DNA of 64,000 nt from Erwinia pyri (GTDB taxonomy: Bacteria; Pseudomonadota; Gammaproteobacteria; Enterobacterales; Enterobacteriaceae), in the NCBI RefSeq assembly GCF_030758455.1, contig NZ_CP132353.1, forward strand, positions 2,046,001 to 2,110,000, in the 5' to 3' direction. The notes beneath the pieces were generated by a model. The model made no database searches, was not told the origin of the DNA, and saw only the letters and a program-made list of their open reading frames with translations. The translations under genes were made by a program, and so were the position numbers. Of this stretch, positions 8,709 to 18,996 are shown piece by piece (position 1 is the first letter of the stretch; each line of letters begins with the position of its first letter).

Positions 8709-9072
8709 TCTCTGATCTCCAGACGATATGGTTAATCCTGTCTGACTACCCTATGAAGTTGGCGCGGTTTCGGTTAGGCAAAGTACGCTGCAAATATGCA
8801 CTTTTCTGTCATCTCGGGAGAATATGTGACGCAGCTCAAATGTTACATGAAGGTTAATTTTGCTGAATGCATGGACGAAATCGCTGAAATCACAGGGTGT
8901 GATAGCGCTCTCCCTTTCCTTGCTAAGTTCCCGTTAAAACTAGCGCTCATCGGCACAGGTTTCGCTGTCCTGACCGAAAAACTTGCGCTTTTAAGCCCTT
9001 ACCTGGGCAGCAATCTGAATGATACCGTTTACATCACACCGCCTGAAAGCGGGTACTGAGCCGGAGAGCCTC
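8709..9072. promoter_or_regulatory. Divergent araB-araF control region
   Basis: This 364-bp gene-free stretch separates araBA from araFGHC and should hold both promoters and the AraC and CRP sites. By eye I see a partial CRP-like site TGTGA-N6-TCAAA at 8825-8840 and a perfect inverted repeat ATCACA-GGG-TGTGAT at 8889-8903. Two loosely similar tracts start at 8941 (TAGCGCTCATCGGCACA) and 8962 (TCGCTGTCCTGACCGAA), exactly 21 bp apart, the usual AraC half-site spacing, but their match to the AraC consensus is modest. I could not place confident -10/-35 boxes. A small open frame across 8796-9059 has no ribosome-binding site and I do not regard it as a gene. Confidence 0.5.
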
Positions 9073-10056
9073 ATGCACAAAATACCCTACGCACTGGCCG
9101 CAATTGGCCTCGCAGCCGTTATGTCACATTCAGCTATGGCTGAGACCATGAAACTCGGTTTTCTGGTGAAACAGCCGGAAGAGCCCTGGTTCCAGACTGA
9201 GTGGAAGTTTGCTGATAAAGCCGGCAAAGAGATGGGCTTTGAAGTCATTAAAATTGCCGTACCGGACGGCGAGAAAACGCTGAACGCCATCGACAGTCTG
9301 GCGGCAAGCGGGGCAAAAGGCTTCGTTATCTGTACGCCAGATCCCAAACTCGGCTCCGCTATTGTGGCTAAAGCACGCAGCTACGATCTGAAAGTCATTG
9401 CGGTGGACGATCAGTTTGTCACTGCCAAAGGCAAACCGATGGAGACTGTGCCGCTGGTAATGATGGCCGCCACCAAAATTGGCGAGCGTCAGGGACAGGA
9501 ACTCTATAAGGAGATGAAGAAACGCGGTTGGGAAGCGAAAGATACTGGCGTAATGGCGATCACCGCTGACGAGCTGGATACCGCCCGTCGCCGCACCGGT
9601 GGATCAATGGATGCGCTGAAAGCGGCCGGCTTCCCGGCAGATCAGATCTACAAAGTCCCTACCAAATCCAACGACATCCCGGGCGCCTTTGATGCCGGTA
9701 ACTCACTGCTGGTACAGCATCCGGGCGTGAAGCACTGGCTGATCCTGGGCATGAATGACAACACTGTGCTCGGTGGCGTTCGTGCGACGGAAGGTCAGGG
9801 CTTCAAGGCAGCAGACGTGATTGGCATTGGCATCAACGGTGTGGATGCCGTGAATGAACTCTCAAAAGGCCAGGCTACCGGCTTCTACGGTTCACTGCTG
9901 CCAAGCCCGGACGTGCATGGCTACAAGAGCATCCAGATGCTTTACAACTGGGTGACCAAAGATGCTGAACCAGCGAAGTTTACCGAAGTGACCGACGTGG
10001 TGCTGATCACCCGTGACAACTTCAAAACGGAACTGGCGAAAAAAGGCCTGATGTAA
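9073..10056 (+). CDS. araF: L-arabinose periplasmic binding protein AraF
   Basis: Periplasmic receptor of the high-affinity AraFGH arabinose importer. It has 327 residues with a Sec signal peptide of about 23 residues, cleaved near SAMA-ET. The mature protein follows E. coli AraF closely from memory ([38 protein letters not shown], the [16 protein letters not shown] end). The ATG at 9073 follows CCGGAGAG and gives the canonical MHK start; the frame is open further upstream, but that part lies in the control region. It is first in araFGH-C. A strong hairpin with a short T run lies between araF and araG, fitting the higher need for binding protein than for membrane parts. Confidence 0.96.
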   Translation: MHKIPYALAAIGLAAVMSHSAMAETMKLGFLVKQPEEPWFQTEWKFADKAGKEMGFEVIKIAVPDGEKTLNAIDSLAASGAKGFVICTPDPKLGSAIVAKARSYDLKVIAVDDQFVTAKGKPMETVPLVMMAATKIGERQGQELYKEMKKRGWEAKDTGVMAITADELDTARRRTGGSMDALKAAGFPADQIYKVPTKSNDIPGAFDAGNSLLVQHPGVKHWLILGMNDNTVLGGVRATEGQGFKAADVIGIGINGVDAVNELSKGQATGFYGSLLPSPDVHGYKSIQMLYNWVTKDAEPAKFTEVTDVVLITRDNFKTELAKKGLM

Positions 10057-10064
10057 CCCCGTGA

Positions 10065-10089
10065 GGACGGCGCCACGCGCCGTCCTTTT
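10065..10089 (+). terminator. Intercistronic hairpin between araF and araG
   Basis: Perfect 9-bp stem GGACGGCGC/GCGCCGTCC with a 3-nt loop, followed by TTTT. It starts 9 bases after the araF stop and ends 19 bases before the araG ATG. It resembles the partial terminator or 3' stabiliser that commonly follows binding-protein genes and lowers expression of the downstream ATPase and permease. Confidence 0.75.
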
Positions 10090-10108
10090 AAAGCTGGCAG
10101 GAGGAATA

Positions 10109-11632
10109 ATGAGTACGCAACCCGCCTATCTGAGTTTTCATGGCATCGGGAAAACCTTTCTCGGCGTTAAAGCCTTGCAGGATATCAGCTTTGAATGTGG
10201 TGCCGGAGAGATCCATGCCCTGATGGGGGAAAACGGCGCGGGGAAATCCACGCTGTTGAAAATTCTCAGCGGCAGCTATCAGCCCAGCAGCGGAGAGATC
10301 CGCCTCAAGGGGGAGCCCGTCAGTTTTACGCACACCACAGCCGCGCTGGATGCGGGGGTAGCCATCATCTATCAGGAGCTGCATCTGGTGCCGGAAATGT
10401 CGGTGGCAGAGAATATCTATCTGGGCCAGCTGCCGCAAAGAGCGGGCTTTGTTAACCGCAAGCTGCTGCGGTATGAGGCCGGAGAACAGCTGAAAAACCT
10501 GGGGATGGATATCGACCCGGATACTCCGCTTAAGTCACTTTCACTCGGCCAGTGGCAGATGGTTGAAATTGCCAAAGCACTGGCGCGTAACGCCAAGGTG
10601 ATCGCCTTTGATGAACCCACCAGTTCGCTCTCTGCCCGTGAGATTGAGCATCTGTTCCGCGTGATCCGTCAGCTGCGCGAGCAGGGCCGCGTGGTGCTGT
10701 ACGTCTCGCATCGCATGGAAGAAATTTTCGCCCTGAGCGATGCGATTACCGTGTTTAAGGATGGTCGCTATGTCCGCACCTTTAACGATGTCCCCAACAC
10801 CTCGCACGATGAGCTGGTGCAGGCGATGGTAGGGCGTAATATCGGTGATATCTACGGCTATTCACCGCGTAAAACCGGCGCGGTGCGGCTGCAGCTGAAT
10901 GAAGTGCAGGCCAAAGGGGTAAGGAAGCCAATTTCGCTTAACGTTCATGCTGGCGAAATCGTGGGGCTGTTTGGCCTGGTCGGGGCCGGTCGCAGCGAAC
11001 TGATGAAAGGGCTGTTTGGCGCCACCAAACTCACCGGCGGCGAACTACGTCTGGATGGCGAACCGATTGTGATTAAAGAGCCAGCCCACGCGATCCGCGC
11101 CGGGATCCTGCTCTGCCCGGAAGATCGTAAGGCGGACGGCATCATTCCTGTTCACTCGGTGCGGGACAACATCAATATCAGCGCCCGGCGCAATAACCTT
11201 ACCGCAGGCTGTCTGATCGACAATCAGTGGGAAGGTAAAAATGCGGCGAAGCATATTCGTTCCCTTAATATCAAAACGCCTTCAGCCGATCAGCTGATCA
11301 TGAACCTCTCCGGGGGTAACCAGCAAAAAGCCATTCTGGGCCGCTGGTTATCTGAAGATATGAAAGTGATCCTGCTTGATGAGCCAACCCGCGGCATCGA
11401 TGTCGGCGCCAAAAATGAAATCTATACCCTGATTTATGCGCTGGCGGAACAGGGCATTGCCGTGCTGTTTGCCTCCAGCGATCTGCCTGAGGTTATGGGG
11501 CTGGCGGACCGCATTCTGGTGATGAGAGAGGGCGAAATTGCCGGTGAGCTCAGCCATGACCAGGCCACGGAAGCGTTAACGCTCAGTCTTGCTATGCCAA
11601 AAACCACCCAACACACTGCCGCTGTGGCCTGA
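10109..11632 (+). CDS. araG: L-arabinose ABC importer ATP-binding protein AraG
   Basis: Double-domain ATPase energising arabinose uptake with AraH and AraF. The 507 residues are near the E. coli length of 504. Walker [10 protein letters not shown] is at residues 40-48 and the first Walker B region reads [17 protein letters not shown]. The second domain has [15 protein letters not shown] and [16 protein letters not shown]. The start at 10109 follows GGAGGAA; an upstream in-frame ATG at 10061 would translate through the araF hairpin and is unlikely. araH follows after 17 bases. Confidence 0.96.
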   Translation: MSTQPAYLSFHGIGKTFLGVKALQDISFECGAGEIHALMGENGAGKSTLLKILSGSYQPSSGEIRLKGEPVSFTHTTAALDAGVAIIYQELHLVPEMSVAENIYLGQLPQRAGFVNRKLLRYEAGEQLKNLGMDIDPDTPLKSLSLGQWQMVEIAKALARNAKVIAFDEPTSSLSAREIEHLFRVIRQLREQGRVVLYVSHRMEEIFALSDAITVFKDGRYVRTFNDVPNTSHDELVQAMVGRNIGDIYGYSPRKTGAVRLQLNEVQAKGVRKPISLNVHAGEIVGLFGLVGAGRSELMKGLFGATKLTGGELRLDGEPIVIKEPAHAIRAGILLCPEDRKADGIIPVHSVRDNINISARRNNLTAGCLIDNQWEGKNAAKHIRSLNIKTPSADQLIMNLSGGNQQKAILGRWLSEDMKVILLDEPTRGIDVGAKNEIYTLIYALAEQGIAVLFASSDLPEVMGLADRILVMREGEIAGELSHDQATEALTLSLAMPKTTQHTAAVA

Positions 11633-11649
11633 TTAGAAGGAGTATCGTT

Positions 11650-12642
11650 ATGTCATCTTCCACCACGTCCTCTGCAACGCCACCGACGCCAGCCCGGCGG
11701 CGGGTGAATTTAAGCCGCATCTGGGATAATTTCGGCATGCTGGTGGTCTTCGCCGTGCTGTTTATCGGCTGCACCATTTTCGTACCGAATTTCGGTTCGC
11801 TGATCAATATGAAAGGCCTGGGACTGGCGATGTCGATGTCCGGCATGGTCGCCTGCGGCATGCTCTTCTGCCTGGCTTCGGGGGATTTTGACCTCTCCGT
11901 CGCTTCGGTTATCGCCTGTGCCGGGGTGACCACCGCCGTGGTTATCAACATGACCGAAAGCCTGTGGATCGGTATCGCTGCCGGTCTGCTGCTGGGTGTG
12001 GCCTGCGGCTTCATCAACGGCTTTGTAATTGCCAAACTGAAAATCAATGCGTTGATCACCACCCTGGCGACAATGCAGATCGTACGTGGCCTGGCCTATA
12101 TCTTCTCCAATGGTCAGGCGGTTGGGATTGAAGATGAACGCTTCTTTGCGCTCGGCTATACCAACTGGTTTGGCGTACCGGCGCCCGTGTGGCTGACTAT
12201 TGGCACCATGATCATCTTTGGTTTCCTGCTGAACAAGACCACCTTTGGCCGCAACACGCTGGCTATCGGCGGTAATGAGGAAGCGGCTCGCCTGGCGGGT
12301 GTGCCGGTGGTGCGGACCCGCATCATTATTTTCATCCTCTCGGGCCTGGTATCCGCCGCAGCCGGGATCATTCTGGCTTCGCGCATGACCAGCGGCCAGC
12401 CCATGACCTCCCTGGGCTATGAGCTGATCGTTATCTCCGCCTGCGTATTGGGTGGCGTCTCGCTCAAGGGCGGCATCGGCAAAATCTCCTATGTAGTAGC
12501 AGGTGTGCTGATCCTGGGGACCGTTGAGAATGCGATGAATTTATTGAATATCTCGCCTTTCTCACAGTATGTGGTGCGCGGTCTGATACTGTTAGCGGCG
12601 GTTATTTTCGACCGTTACAAACAGAAAGCTAAAGCGGCCTGA
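11650..12642 (+). CDS. araH: L-arabinose ABC importer permease AraH
   Basis: Inner-membrane permease of the AraFGH importer, 330 residues, about ten hydrophobic segments, BPD_transp_2 family. A proline- and threonine-rich cytoplasmic tail of about 20 residues precedes the first transmembrane segment. The core reads [19 protein letters not shown], and the second half has [15 protein letters not shown] and [19 protein letters not shown]. The start follows AAGGAG. The araC gene begins 11 bases after its stop on the same strand. Confidence 0.95.
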   Translation: MSSSTTSSATPPTPARRRVNLSRIWDNFGMLVVFAVLFIGCTIFVPNFGSLINMKGLGLAMSMSGMVACGMLFCLASGDFDLSVASVIACAGVTTAVVINMTESLWIGIAAGLLLGVACGFINGFVIAKLKINALITTLATMQIVRGLAYIFSNGQAVGIEDERFFALGYTNWFGVPAPVWLTIGTMIIFGFLLNKTTFGRNTLAIGGNEEAARLAGVPVVRTRIIIFILSGLVSAAAGIILASRMTSGQPMTSLGYELIVISACVLGGVSLKGGIGKISYVVAGVLILGTVENAMNLLNISPFSQYVVRGLILLAAVIFDRYKQKAKAA

Positions 12643-12653
12643 CAGGAGGCGTT

Positions 12654-13565
12654 ATGTACCATCGTTTAGCGCCGGTGGCGCAGTCAAACCCGCTCTTACC
12701 CGGTTACCAGTTTACCGCATGGCTGGTCGCCGGTATGACGCCAATCAATGCCGGGGACGGGCTGGACTTTCTTATTGATCGTCCGCAGGGTATGAAAGGT
12801 TTTATCATCAACCTGACCACCAAAGGTCGTGGTCAGGTCTTTAATAATGAACATGCGTTTGACTGTGAACCGGGTGATTTGCTGCTTTTTCAGCCCAAAA
12901 CGCCCCATTATTATGGCCGATCGCCGGAAAGCGACTGCTGGCACCATCGCTGGATCTACTTCCGTCCGCGCGCCTACTGGAGCGACTGGCTGAAGTGGCA
13001 GGATGAGAAGCAGGGGGTGGGCAGGCTGAGGCTGCCGGAGCGCCTGAGGGGAGAGTTTGAAAGGCTGTTTGCCAATATCGAACAGACGCATACTTCCGGC
13101 AGGCGGTTTGCGGAAGAGCTGGCGATGAACCTGCTGGAGCGGCTGCTGCTGCGCGCGGTGGAGGAGGATCCGCGCAGTCATCAGCAGATCCGCGACCCAA
13201 GAGTGATCGAGGCGTGTCAGTTCGTCACCAGCAACCTGGCGGGTGAGCTGAAAATTGATGAAGTGGCCAGCCACGTCTGTCTCTCTCCCTCACGCCTGGC
13301 GCATCTCTTTCGCGAGCAGATGGGGGTTAACTTGCTGCGCTGGCGGGAGGATCAGCGGGTGATCCGCGCCAAACTGCTGCTGCAAACCACACAGGAGCCG
13401 ATTGCCACCGTAGGGCGGATTGTGGGCTATGACGATCAGCTCTATTTCTCCCGCGTGTTTCGTAAACGCGTTGGCGTCAGCCCCAGCGACTTCCGCCGTC
13501 GTTCGCTGGATGCCCACGATGCGCTGGTGGCGCAGGAAACCTGGGACTTAAGCGCCATCAGTTAA
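12654..13565 (+). CDS. araC: Arabinose operon regulator AraC
   Basis: Arabinose-responsive activator and repressor of the ara genes, 303 residues against 292 in E. coli. The N-terminal cupin-like arabinose-binding and dimerisation domain covers about residues 15-165 ([19 protein letters not shown], then [18 protein letters not shown]). The C-terminal AraC/XylS DNA-binding domain has two helix-turn-helix units, around [19 protein letters not shown] and [19 protein letters not shown]. The ATG follows ACAGGAGG. Unlike E. coli, where araC diverges from araBAD, here it is the last gene of the transport operon, so AraC expression may be tied to the araF promoter, giving positive feedback. Confidence 0.94.
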   Translation: MYHRLAPVAQSNPLLPGYQFTAWLVAGMTPINAGDGLDFLIDRPQGMKGFIINLTTKGRGQVFNNEHAFDCEPGDLLLFQPKTPHYYGRSPESDCWHHRWIYFRPRAYWSDWLKWQDEKQGVGRLRLPERLRGEFERLFANIEQTHTSGRRFAEELAMNLLERLLLRAVEEDPRSHQQIRDPRVIEACQFVTSNLAGELKIDEVASHVCLSPSRLAHLFREQMGVNLLRWREDQRVIRAKLLLQTTQEPIATVGRIVGYDDQLYFSRVFRKRVGVSPSDFRRRSLDAHDALVAQETWDLSAIS

Positions 13566-13653
13566 GCGAAACGGGACAATTCAGCGCATTCCCGCTTGTC
13601 CTTACCCGGTTGATAGTCTTAAATCATCTGGGTAAAGGACAAGAGGAATGCAA

Positions 13654-14694
13654 ATGAGCGACAAAATACGTGTAGGGCTGGTGGGTTACGGCTTCGCCAG
13701 CAAGACCTTCCATGCGCCATTAATCGCGGGCACCGCCGGGATGGAACTGGCGGCCGTTTCCAGCAGCGATGCCGGCAAAGTGCACGCTGACTGGCCATCC
13801 ACCCAGGTGGTGTCAGACCCGCAGACCCTGTTTGACGATCCCACCCTGCAACTGGTGGTGATCCCCACGCCAAACGATACCCACTTCCCACTGGCGAAAG
13901 CCGCGCTGAATGCGGGCAAGCATGTGGTGGTGGACAAGCCATTTACCGTTACCCTTTCTCAGGCCCGTGAGCTGGATGCGCTGGCAAAAGCCAAAGGGCT
14001 GCTGCTTTCCGTTTTCCACAACCGACGCTGGGACAGCGACTTCCTGACGCTGAAAACGCTGCTGAGCGAGGGGACGCTGGGTGAAATCCGCTACTTTGAA
14101 TCCCATTTTGACCGCTTCCGCCTGGAAGTCCGTAACCGCTGGCGTGAGCAGAAGGGCGCAGGCAGCGGCATCTGGTACGATCTGGGGCCACATCTGATCG
14201 ATCAGGCTCTGCAGCTCTTCGGCTCGCCGGTTGCGATCAACGTCGATCTGGCTGAGCTGCGCCCGGGCGCGCAGACCACCGACTATTTCCATGCCGTGCT
14301 GACCTATCCTCAGCGCCGTATCGTGCTGCATGCCAGCATGCTGGTGGCCGCCGAATCGCCACGCTATCAGGTGCATGGCACCAAAGGCAGCTATGTGAAA
14401 TATGGTCTGGATCCGCAGGAAGATCGCCTGAAAGCGGGTGCCCGTCCGCCGCAGGAGGAGTGGGGTTACGATATGCGCGACGGCGTGGTGACGCTGACAA
14501 ACGGCGACATGATGGCGGAAGAGACGCTGCTGACCACCCCTGGCAACTATCCAGCCTATTACGCCGGGATCCGTGACGCTATCAACGGCGAAGGCAATAA
14601 CCCGGTTACCGCGGAAGAGGCTATTCAGGTGATGGAGCTGATTGAGCTGGGCCTGCAGTCGGCAGAGAAGCGTCAGACGCTGTCGCTGAAGTAG
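13654..14694 (+). CDS. ydgJ: Gfo/Idh/MocA-family NAD(P)-dependent oxidoreductase YdgJ
   Basis: Cytoplasmic dehydrogenase of the Gfo/Idh/MocA family with substrate unknown. The 346 residues match the length of E. coli YdgJ. The N-terminal Rossmann motif GLVGYGFASKTFHAPL and the family segment KHVVVDKPFTVTLSQARELD are intact, and the C-terminal half has the SGIWYDLGPHLIDQ segment typical of this subfamily. I placed the start at 13654 rather than the in-frame ATG at 13648, because AAGAGGA at 13641-13647 gives correct spacing only to the second ATG and YdgJ starts MSD. It is convergent with add across a bidirectional terminator, as in E. coli. Confidence 0.9.
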   Translation: MSDKIRVGLVGYGFASKTFHAPLIAGTAGMELAAVSSSDAGKVHADWPSTQVVSDPQTLFDDPTLQLVVIPTPNDTHFPLAKAALNAGKHVVVDKPFTVTLSQARELDALAKAKGLLLSVFHNRRWDSDFLTLKTLLSEGTLGEIRYFESHFDRFRLEVRNRWREQKGAGSGIWYDLGPHLIDQALQLFGSPVAINVDLAELRPGAQTTDYFHAVLTYPQRRIVLHASMLVAAESPRYQVHGTKGSYVKYGLDPQEDRLKAGARPPQEEWGYDMRDGVVTLTNGDMMAEETLLTTPGNYPAYYAGIRDAINGEGNNPVTAEEAIQVMELIELGLQSAEKRQTLSLK

Positions 14695-14737
14695 GAGAGG
14701 GGCGGCGCAGTGCCATCGGAAGGCGCTCCCGCTCCAT

Positions 14738-14775
14738 AAAAAACCCCGAGCAGGCAGTGCCTGACGGGGTTTTTT
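14738..14775. terminator. Bidirectional terminator between ydgJ and add
   Basis: Long stem AAAAAACCCCG/CGGGGTTTTTT with an inner CAGGC/GCCTG helix. The A run on one side and T run on the other let it stop transcription from both convergent genes. Confidence 0.88.
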
Positions 14776-14792
14776 ACTTTATCAGTCAGTTC

Positions 14793-15791
14793 TTAAGCGG
14801 CTACCCTCGCGCGTACCGCTTCTTTCTCCGCTTCCGTCAGAAACGCAATCTTCAGACCGTTCTCCTGCGCGGTGCGGATCTGCGCCGCGCTTAACCCCGC
14901 CTGCGGAGCAGCGACTTCATACTCGTGCGCCAGCTCAATGCCCTGTACAGCGGGATCGTCCGTGTTAATGGTTGCCAGAATGCCATGCTCCAGGAAGGTC
15001 GCCAGCGGATGATGCGCCAGCGAAGAGACGGTGCTGGTCTGAATATTTGAGGTCAGGCAGGACTCCACGCCAATCTGGTGTGCGGCCAGGAAATCCATCA
15101 GCGCCGGATCTTCTACCGCCTTCACGCCGTGACCAATACGCTCGGCACCCAGCTCGCGGATCGCCTGCCAGATGCTCTCCGGGCCAGCGGCTTCGCCAGC
15201 ATGTACGGTAATGCGGAAGCCAGCGTCGCGGGCGCGGGTAAAGTGGCTCAGGAACTGGCTGCCGGGGAAGCCCAGCTCATCGCCAGCAAGATCGATTGCC
15301 GTTATGCCGTCGCGGTGGGCAAGAAACCCTTCCAGCTCGCGCAGGCACGCTTCTTCACCAAAGGTCCGGCTCATAATGCCCGTCAGGCGAACATCAATGT
15401 TGTGCTGCTGGCAGCCGGCGCGAACGCCGTCAATAACCGCTTCCACCACGCCTTCTACCGGCAGGTTGTGGGTCATCGCCATATAGCCCGGTGAAAAGCG
15501 CAGTTCAGCGTAGTGGATCCCGGCGCGGGCTGCGTCTTCCACATTCTCCATCGCGATGCGACGGCAGGCATCAAGCGAAGCCAGGACTTTTACACCCCAG
15601 TCCAGCTTATTAAGAAAGCTCACCAGGTCGGGTTCGGTTTGCGTAACCTGAACGTGAGGACGCAGTAGCTCAAGCGTGGTGGCGGGCAGGGTGAGGTTAA
15701 ATTCACGCCCCAGATCCAGAATGGTTTGTGCACGAATATTGCCGTCAAGGTGGCGATGAATATCGGTAAGGGGAAGCTGGGTATCGATCAT
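14793..15791 (-). CDS. add: Adenosine deaminase Add
   Basis: Zinc enzyme converting adenosine to inosine in purine salvage. The 332 residues match E. coli Add in length. Metal and catalytic motifs are visible: His12 and His14 in [10 protein letters not shown], then [15 protein letters not shown], and the NTDDPAVQG segment. I chose the internal start at 15791 (MIDT) because the family begins there. The frame stays open to 15824, and alternative ATGs at 15824 and 15815 cannot be excluded, since no start has a strong ribosome-binding site. It follows malY in the same direction with 133 bases between them, the E. coli malX-malY-add order. Confidence 0.95.
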   Translation of the reverse strand: MIDTQLPLTDIHRHLDGNIRAQTILDLGREFNLTLPATTLELLRPHVQVTQTEPDLVSFLNKLDWGVKVLASLDACRRIAMENVEDAARAGIHYAELRFSPGYMAMTHNLPVEGVVEAVIDGVRAGCQQHNIDVRLTGIMSRTFGEEACLRELEGFLAHRDGITAIDLAGDELGFPGSQFLSHFTRARDAGFRITVHAGEAAGPESIWQAIRELGAERIGHGVKAVEDPALMDFLAAHQIGVESCLTSNIQTSTVSSLAHHPLATFLEHGILATINTDDPAVQGIELAHEYEVAAPQAGLSAAQIRTAQENGLKIAFLTEAEKEAVRARVAA

Positions 15792-15924
15792 GTCGGCGCA
15801 CTCGGTTGTTTTCATAAAGTGCATAACAGTATAAAAACAATTTGCGCAACTCCGCCAGCGGTTTGCGCAATCCCGGCTGCAAGTGCTGATTATTTGCGCC
15901 GTCCAATGGCTGGAGAGCAGATTA

Positions 15925-17097
15925 TCAGAGCAAATTCTCTATTCCGGCGATCAGACGGTTGAGTCCCTCATCAACTTTACTGCGCGGACATCCCACATTC
16001 AGCCGGAGATAACCTTTCCCCTGCGGACCGTAGGTGTAACCCGGCATGATCGCTACCTGCTGCTGTTCAATCAGCTCCCGCTGCAGCGCATGATCATCCA
16101 GCCCCAACGGCGAGAGATCAATCCACGCCAGATAAGTGGCCTGAGGAGGTTGCCAATTCAGTGCAGGGAATGCCTGATTCAGCCGCGTCGCCACCCGTTG
16201 CAGATTACCCTTCAGGTACTCCCGCAGAGCATCCAGCCAGCTTTCGCCCTGCCGGTAAGCGGCAATATGCGCCGCTACGGCCAGTACGGCGGGGGAAGAG
16301 AGGCCGTCAGCTCCCTTCAGCGCCGTGAACCATGCCTGCCTATCCTGCTCATCGCTGATAAAGCCATACGCGCCGGTCAGGGCGGGGATATTGAAGCTTT
16401 TTGAGGCTGAGGTGAACAGCGCCCAGCGCTCGCCCGCGACCGCGCTCCAGGGAGTGTGCTGCCGATCGCCCATGATCATATCCATATGAATTTCATCACT
16501 GATCACCCGCACGTTATAACGCTGGCAAAGGGCTGAAATCGCCTCCAGCTCTTCACGCCGCCACACCTTGCCGGTGGGGTTGTGCGGACTGCAAAGAAGC
16601 AGGATCCTGCACTCATCGCGGGCCAGCATCGCTTCCATTCTCTGCATATCACAAAACCAATCATGCCCCCGCCGCGCAAGCGGCAGAGAGAGGACGCGGC
16701 GATCGTTCCCCTCAATCGCTTTATAAAACGCATCGTAGGCTGGGGTGTGAATAGCGACCCCGTCGCCGGGACGGGACCAGTGACGGATCATTTGCGCCAC
16801 CATATAGATCACCGACGGGCCGTAAACGATCTGCTGCGGATCAACGTTGGTGTCGAAACGGCGCTGATACCAGTGGCTGACAGCTGACAGAAAGTCCGGA
16901 TGCTGCCAGCGGCTGTAGCCGAGCACGCCATGCGCCAGGCGCTGCAAAAGCGCATCAGTCACGGCGGGGGCGGTGGCAAAATCCATATCAGAAATGGTAA
17001 AAGGCAGCAGATCGTCGCGGCCAAAGCGATCGGCGACGAAGTCCCACTGGGTAGACCAGCTGCCGCGCCGGTCGATAACTCGATCAAAATCAAACAT
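15925..17097 (-). CDS. malY: PLP-dependent cystathionine beta-lyase MalY
   Basis: Pyridoxal-phosphate C-S lyase of the class I/II aminotransferase fold. In E. coli MalY also binds and inhibits the maltose activator MalT. The 390 residues equal E. coli MalY. The N-terminal [12 protein letters not shown] segment, [26 protein letters not shown] and the PLP-lysine segment [11 protein letters not shown] are intact. I chose the start at 17097 because GGAGAAAG precedes it and the family begins MFDF; the open frame to 17193 is the malX-malY gap. Inferred partner is MalX; both should be controlled by MalI. Confidence 0.93.
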   Translation of the reverse strand: MFDFDRVIDRRGSWSTQWDFVADRFGRDDLLPFTISDMDFATAPAVTDALLQRLAHGVLGYSRWQHPDFLSAVSHWYQRRFDTNVDPQQIVYGPSVIYMVAQMIRHWSRPGDGVAIHTPAYDAFYKAIEGNDRRVLSLPLARRGHDWFCDMQRMEAMLARDECRILLLCSPHNPTGKVWRREELEAISALCQRYNVRVISDEIHMDMIMGDRQHTPWSAVAGERWALFTSASKSFNIPALTGAYGFISDEQDRQAWFTALKGADGLSSPAVLAVAAHIAAYRQGESWLDALREYLKGNLQRVATRLNQAFPALNWQPPQATYLAWIDLSPLGLDDHALQRELIEQQQVAIMPGYTYGPQGKGYLRLNVGCPRSKVDEGLNRLIAGIENLL

Positions 17098-17210
17098 TTG
17101 CTTTCTCCGTGGTTGTACGCCAGCTTCCCTGCTGGTCTGCCATCCGTTCTTCTGAAACAGAGGCGGAGTGATGGGACAAGGTGAGGGCATCACGTACCCT
17201 CAGCCATGAT

Positions 17211-18797
17211 TCAGCCGGGCACCGTCGCCATCATGCTGGCCATCTCATCTTTCACTGACTGAACCTGCGGACCAATCACCACCTGCAGGCTGTGCTGATT
17301 CAGATGAACCACGCCAATCACCCTGTTCGCCTTAAGGGCGGCGTCATCTACCAGGCTCATCTCTTTGACCGTAAGACGCAGGCGGGTCAGGCAGTTATCC
17401 AGCGAGGTGATGTTCTCCATACCGCCCAGCGCCGCAAGAATAGCCGGAGTGTTGTAACCCGATTTACCCACCGTAGCAGAGAGGCTCTTTTCAACGGTGG
17501 TGGTATCGAGATCGCGGCCCGGCGTTTTGATATTGAAATGGGTAATAGCGAAACGGAAAATCAGGTAGTAACCCACAAACCAGACGGCAGCCACCACCGG
17601 CACGAAATACCATTTGGTGGCGAGGCCATGCAGGATGCCAAACACCACGAAATCGATAATGTTGCCGTCCGTATTGCCGATGGTCACGCCCAGTACCGCC
17701 ATCACGGTGAATCCCAGTCCGGTCAGCAGCGCATGGATCAGATAGAGCACGGGCGCCACAAACAGGAACAGGAATTCAATCGGTTCGGTGGTGCCGCCCA
17801 CCACGCAGGCCACCACCCCTGAAATCAGCAGCCCCTTTATTTTGTGTCGGTTTTCAGGACGGGCGCAGTGGTACATCGCCAGCGCTGCGCCCGGTAAACC
17901 GCCGAGGAAGGCGGGCATTTTACCCTGCGACAGGAAGCGCGTGGCGCTTTCAGCAAAGCCAGAGGTCTGCGGGCAGGAGAGCTGTGCCTGGAAAATGGTT
18001 AAAGCGCCGCTGACGCTGTGACCGCAAACTTCCATCGTGCCGCCCGCATCGGTAAAGCGGATAATCGCCACCAGAATATGCTGCAGGCCAAACGGCAGCA
18101 GCAGGCGTTCGCCGGTGCCGAAGATCATCGGGCCGAACTCGCCAGCGCCGTTGATAACCCAGCCAAGCCCGGTAATTGCCGCAGCGAACCAGGGCCAGAT
18201 CAGCGGAACCATCAGCCCGACCAGCCCCATGACCAGCGTGGTAATTATCGGTACAAAGCGCGTGCCGCCAAAGAAGGCGAGCGCGTCAGGCAGACGGATG
18301 GTATGGAAACGCTCATGCAGATAAAACACGATGATGCCCACAATGACCGCGCCGAGGATCCCGGTATCGATCGACTGAATGCCGATAATATTCTGGATGT
18401 TGTTGGCCTTGAGTAGCGCAGCATCGGTCGCCGGTAAAATCCCTTTCGCGTTAAGCCAGAAGTTCACCGCCAGATTCATCACCGCAAAGCCCACAAAGCC
18501 GGAGAAGGCGGCAACGCCCTTATTTTCCCGCGCCATCCCCAGCGGGATCGCAATGGCAAACATCACCGGCAGATAGCTGAAGGCAAACGATCCTACTTTG
18601 CTCATCCACAGGAAAATCAGCTGTAAAACCTGATTGCCCAGAAAGGGGATCAGCGTGATGACATCGTGACTGCTCAGCGAGCTGCCAATTCCCATCATGA
18701 TGCCGCAGAACGAGAGCAGCGCAACGGGAAGCATAAAAGTTTTGCCCAGACTCTGGAAAAATTCCCACAGCGTTATTTTGTGTTTAGTGGCCGACAT
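17211..18797 (-). CDS. malX: PTS glucose/maltose-type permease MalX (EIICB)
   Basis: Inner-membrane PTS transporter with an N-terminal EIIC domain of about ten membrane segments and a C-terminal EIIB domain. The 528 residues are close to the 530 of E. coli MalX. EIIC substrate-region motifs such as GGTTEPIEFLFLFVAPVLY are present, and the EIIB phosphorylation cysteine lies in TSLDNCLTRLRLTVK. There is no EIIA domain, so EIIA-Glc (Crr) would supply phosphate. GGGAGAG precedes the start at 18797. The physiological sugar is not established for the family; E. coli MalX can move glucose and maltose. Confidence 0.93.
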   Translation of the reverse strand: MSATKHKITLWEFFQSLGKTFMLPVALLSFCGIMMGIGSSLSSHDVITLIPFLGNQVLQLIFLWMSKVGSFAFSYLPVMFAIAIPLGMARENKGVAAFSGFVGFAVMNLAVNFWLNAKGILPATDAALLKANNIQNIIGIQSIDTGILGAVIVGIIVFYLHERFHTIRLPDALAFFGGTRFVPIITTLVMGLVGLMVPLIWPWFAAAITGLGWVINGAGEFGPMIFGTGERLLLPFGLQHILVAIIRFTDAGGTMEVCGHSVSGALTIFQAQLSCPQTSGFAESATRFLSQGKMPAFLGGLPGAALAMYHCARPENRHKIKGLLISGVVACVVGGTTEPIEFLFLFVAPVLYLIHALLTGLGFTVMAVLGVTIGNTDGNIIDFVVFGILHGLATKWYFVPVVAAVWFVGYYLIFRFAITHFNIKTPGRDLDTTTVEKSLSATVGKSGYNTPAILAALGGMENITSLDNCLTRLRLTVKEMSLVDDAALKANRVIGVVHLNQHSLQVVIGPQVQSVKDEMASMMATVPG

Positions 18798-18846
18798 AGA
18801 CTCTCCCGGGATAAAAAAAGCTCAGACCGCGCTGAGATAAAAAAAT

Positions 18847-18862
18847 GATAAAACGTTTTATC
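18847..18862. promoter_or_regulatory. MalI operator
   Basis: Perfect 16-bp palindrome GATAAAACGTTTTATC in the 199-bp gap between divergent malX and malI, 50 bp upstream of the malX start. To my memory it is identical to the E. coli MalI operator. A weaker second copy with the same ACGTTTTA core lies at 18926-18941 near malI. A weak CRP-like site, TGCGC-N6-TCACA, is at 18872-18887. Confidence 0.85.
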
Positions 18863-18996
18863 AGGTATTAATGCGCCATAAGTCACACTCTTCCCGGCAG
18901 TGCAGGTTTTATTTCAGGCCTCACAAGTGTAACGTTTTACCTTGTGGTTTCGACCAGGTTCACTAAACGAGTCAGCCAGGGCTGGCTGGAAATTTT

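Noticed and set aside
8796-9059. An 87-codon open frame in the araB-araF gap
   Set aside because: No ribosome-binding site, no recognisable domain, and it covers the expected control region.
17449-17458. Ter-like core GTGTTGTAAC inside malX
   Set aside because: The invariant A before TGTTGTAAC and the CTAA end are missing; it lies in coding sequence.
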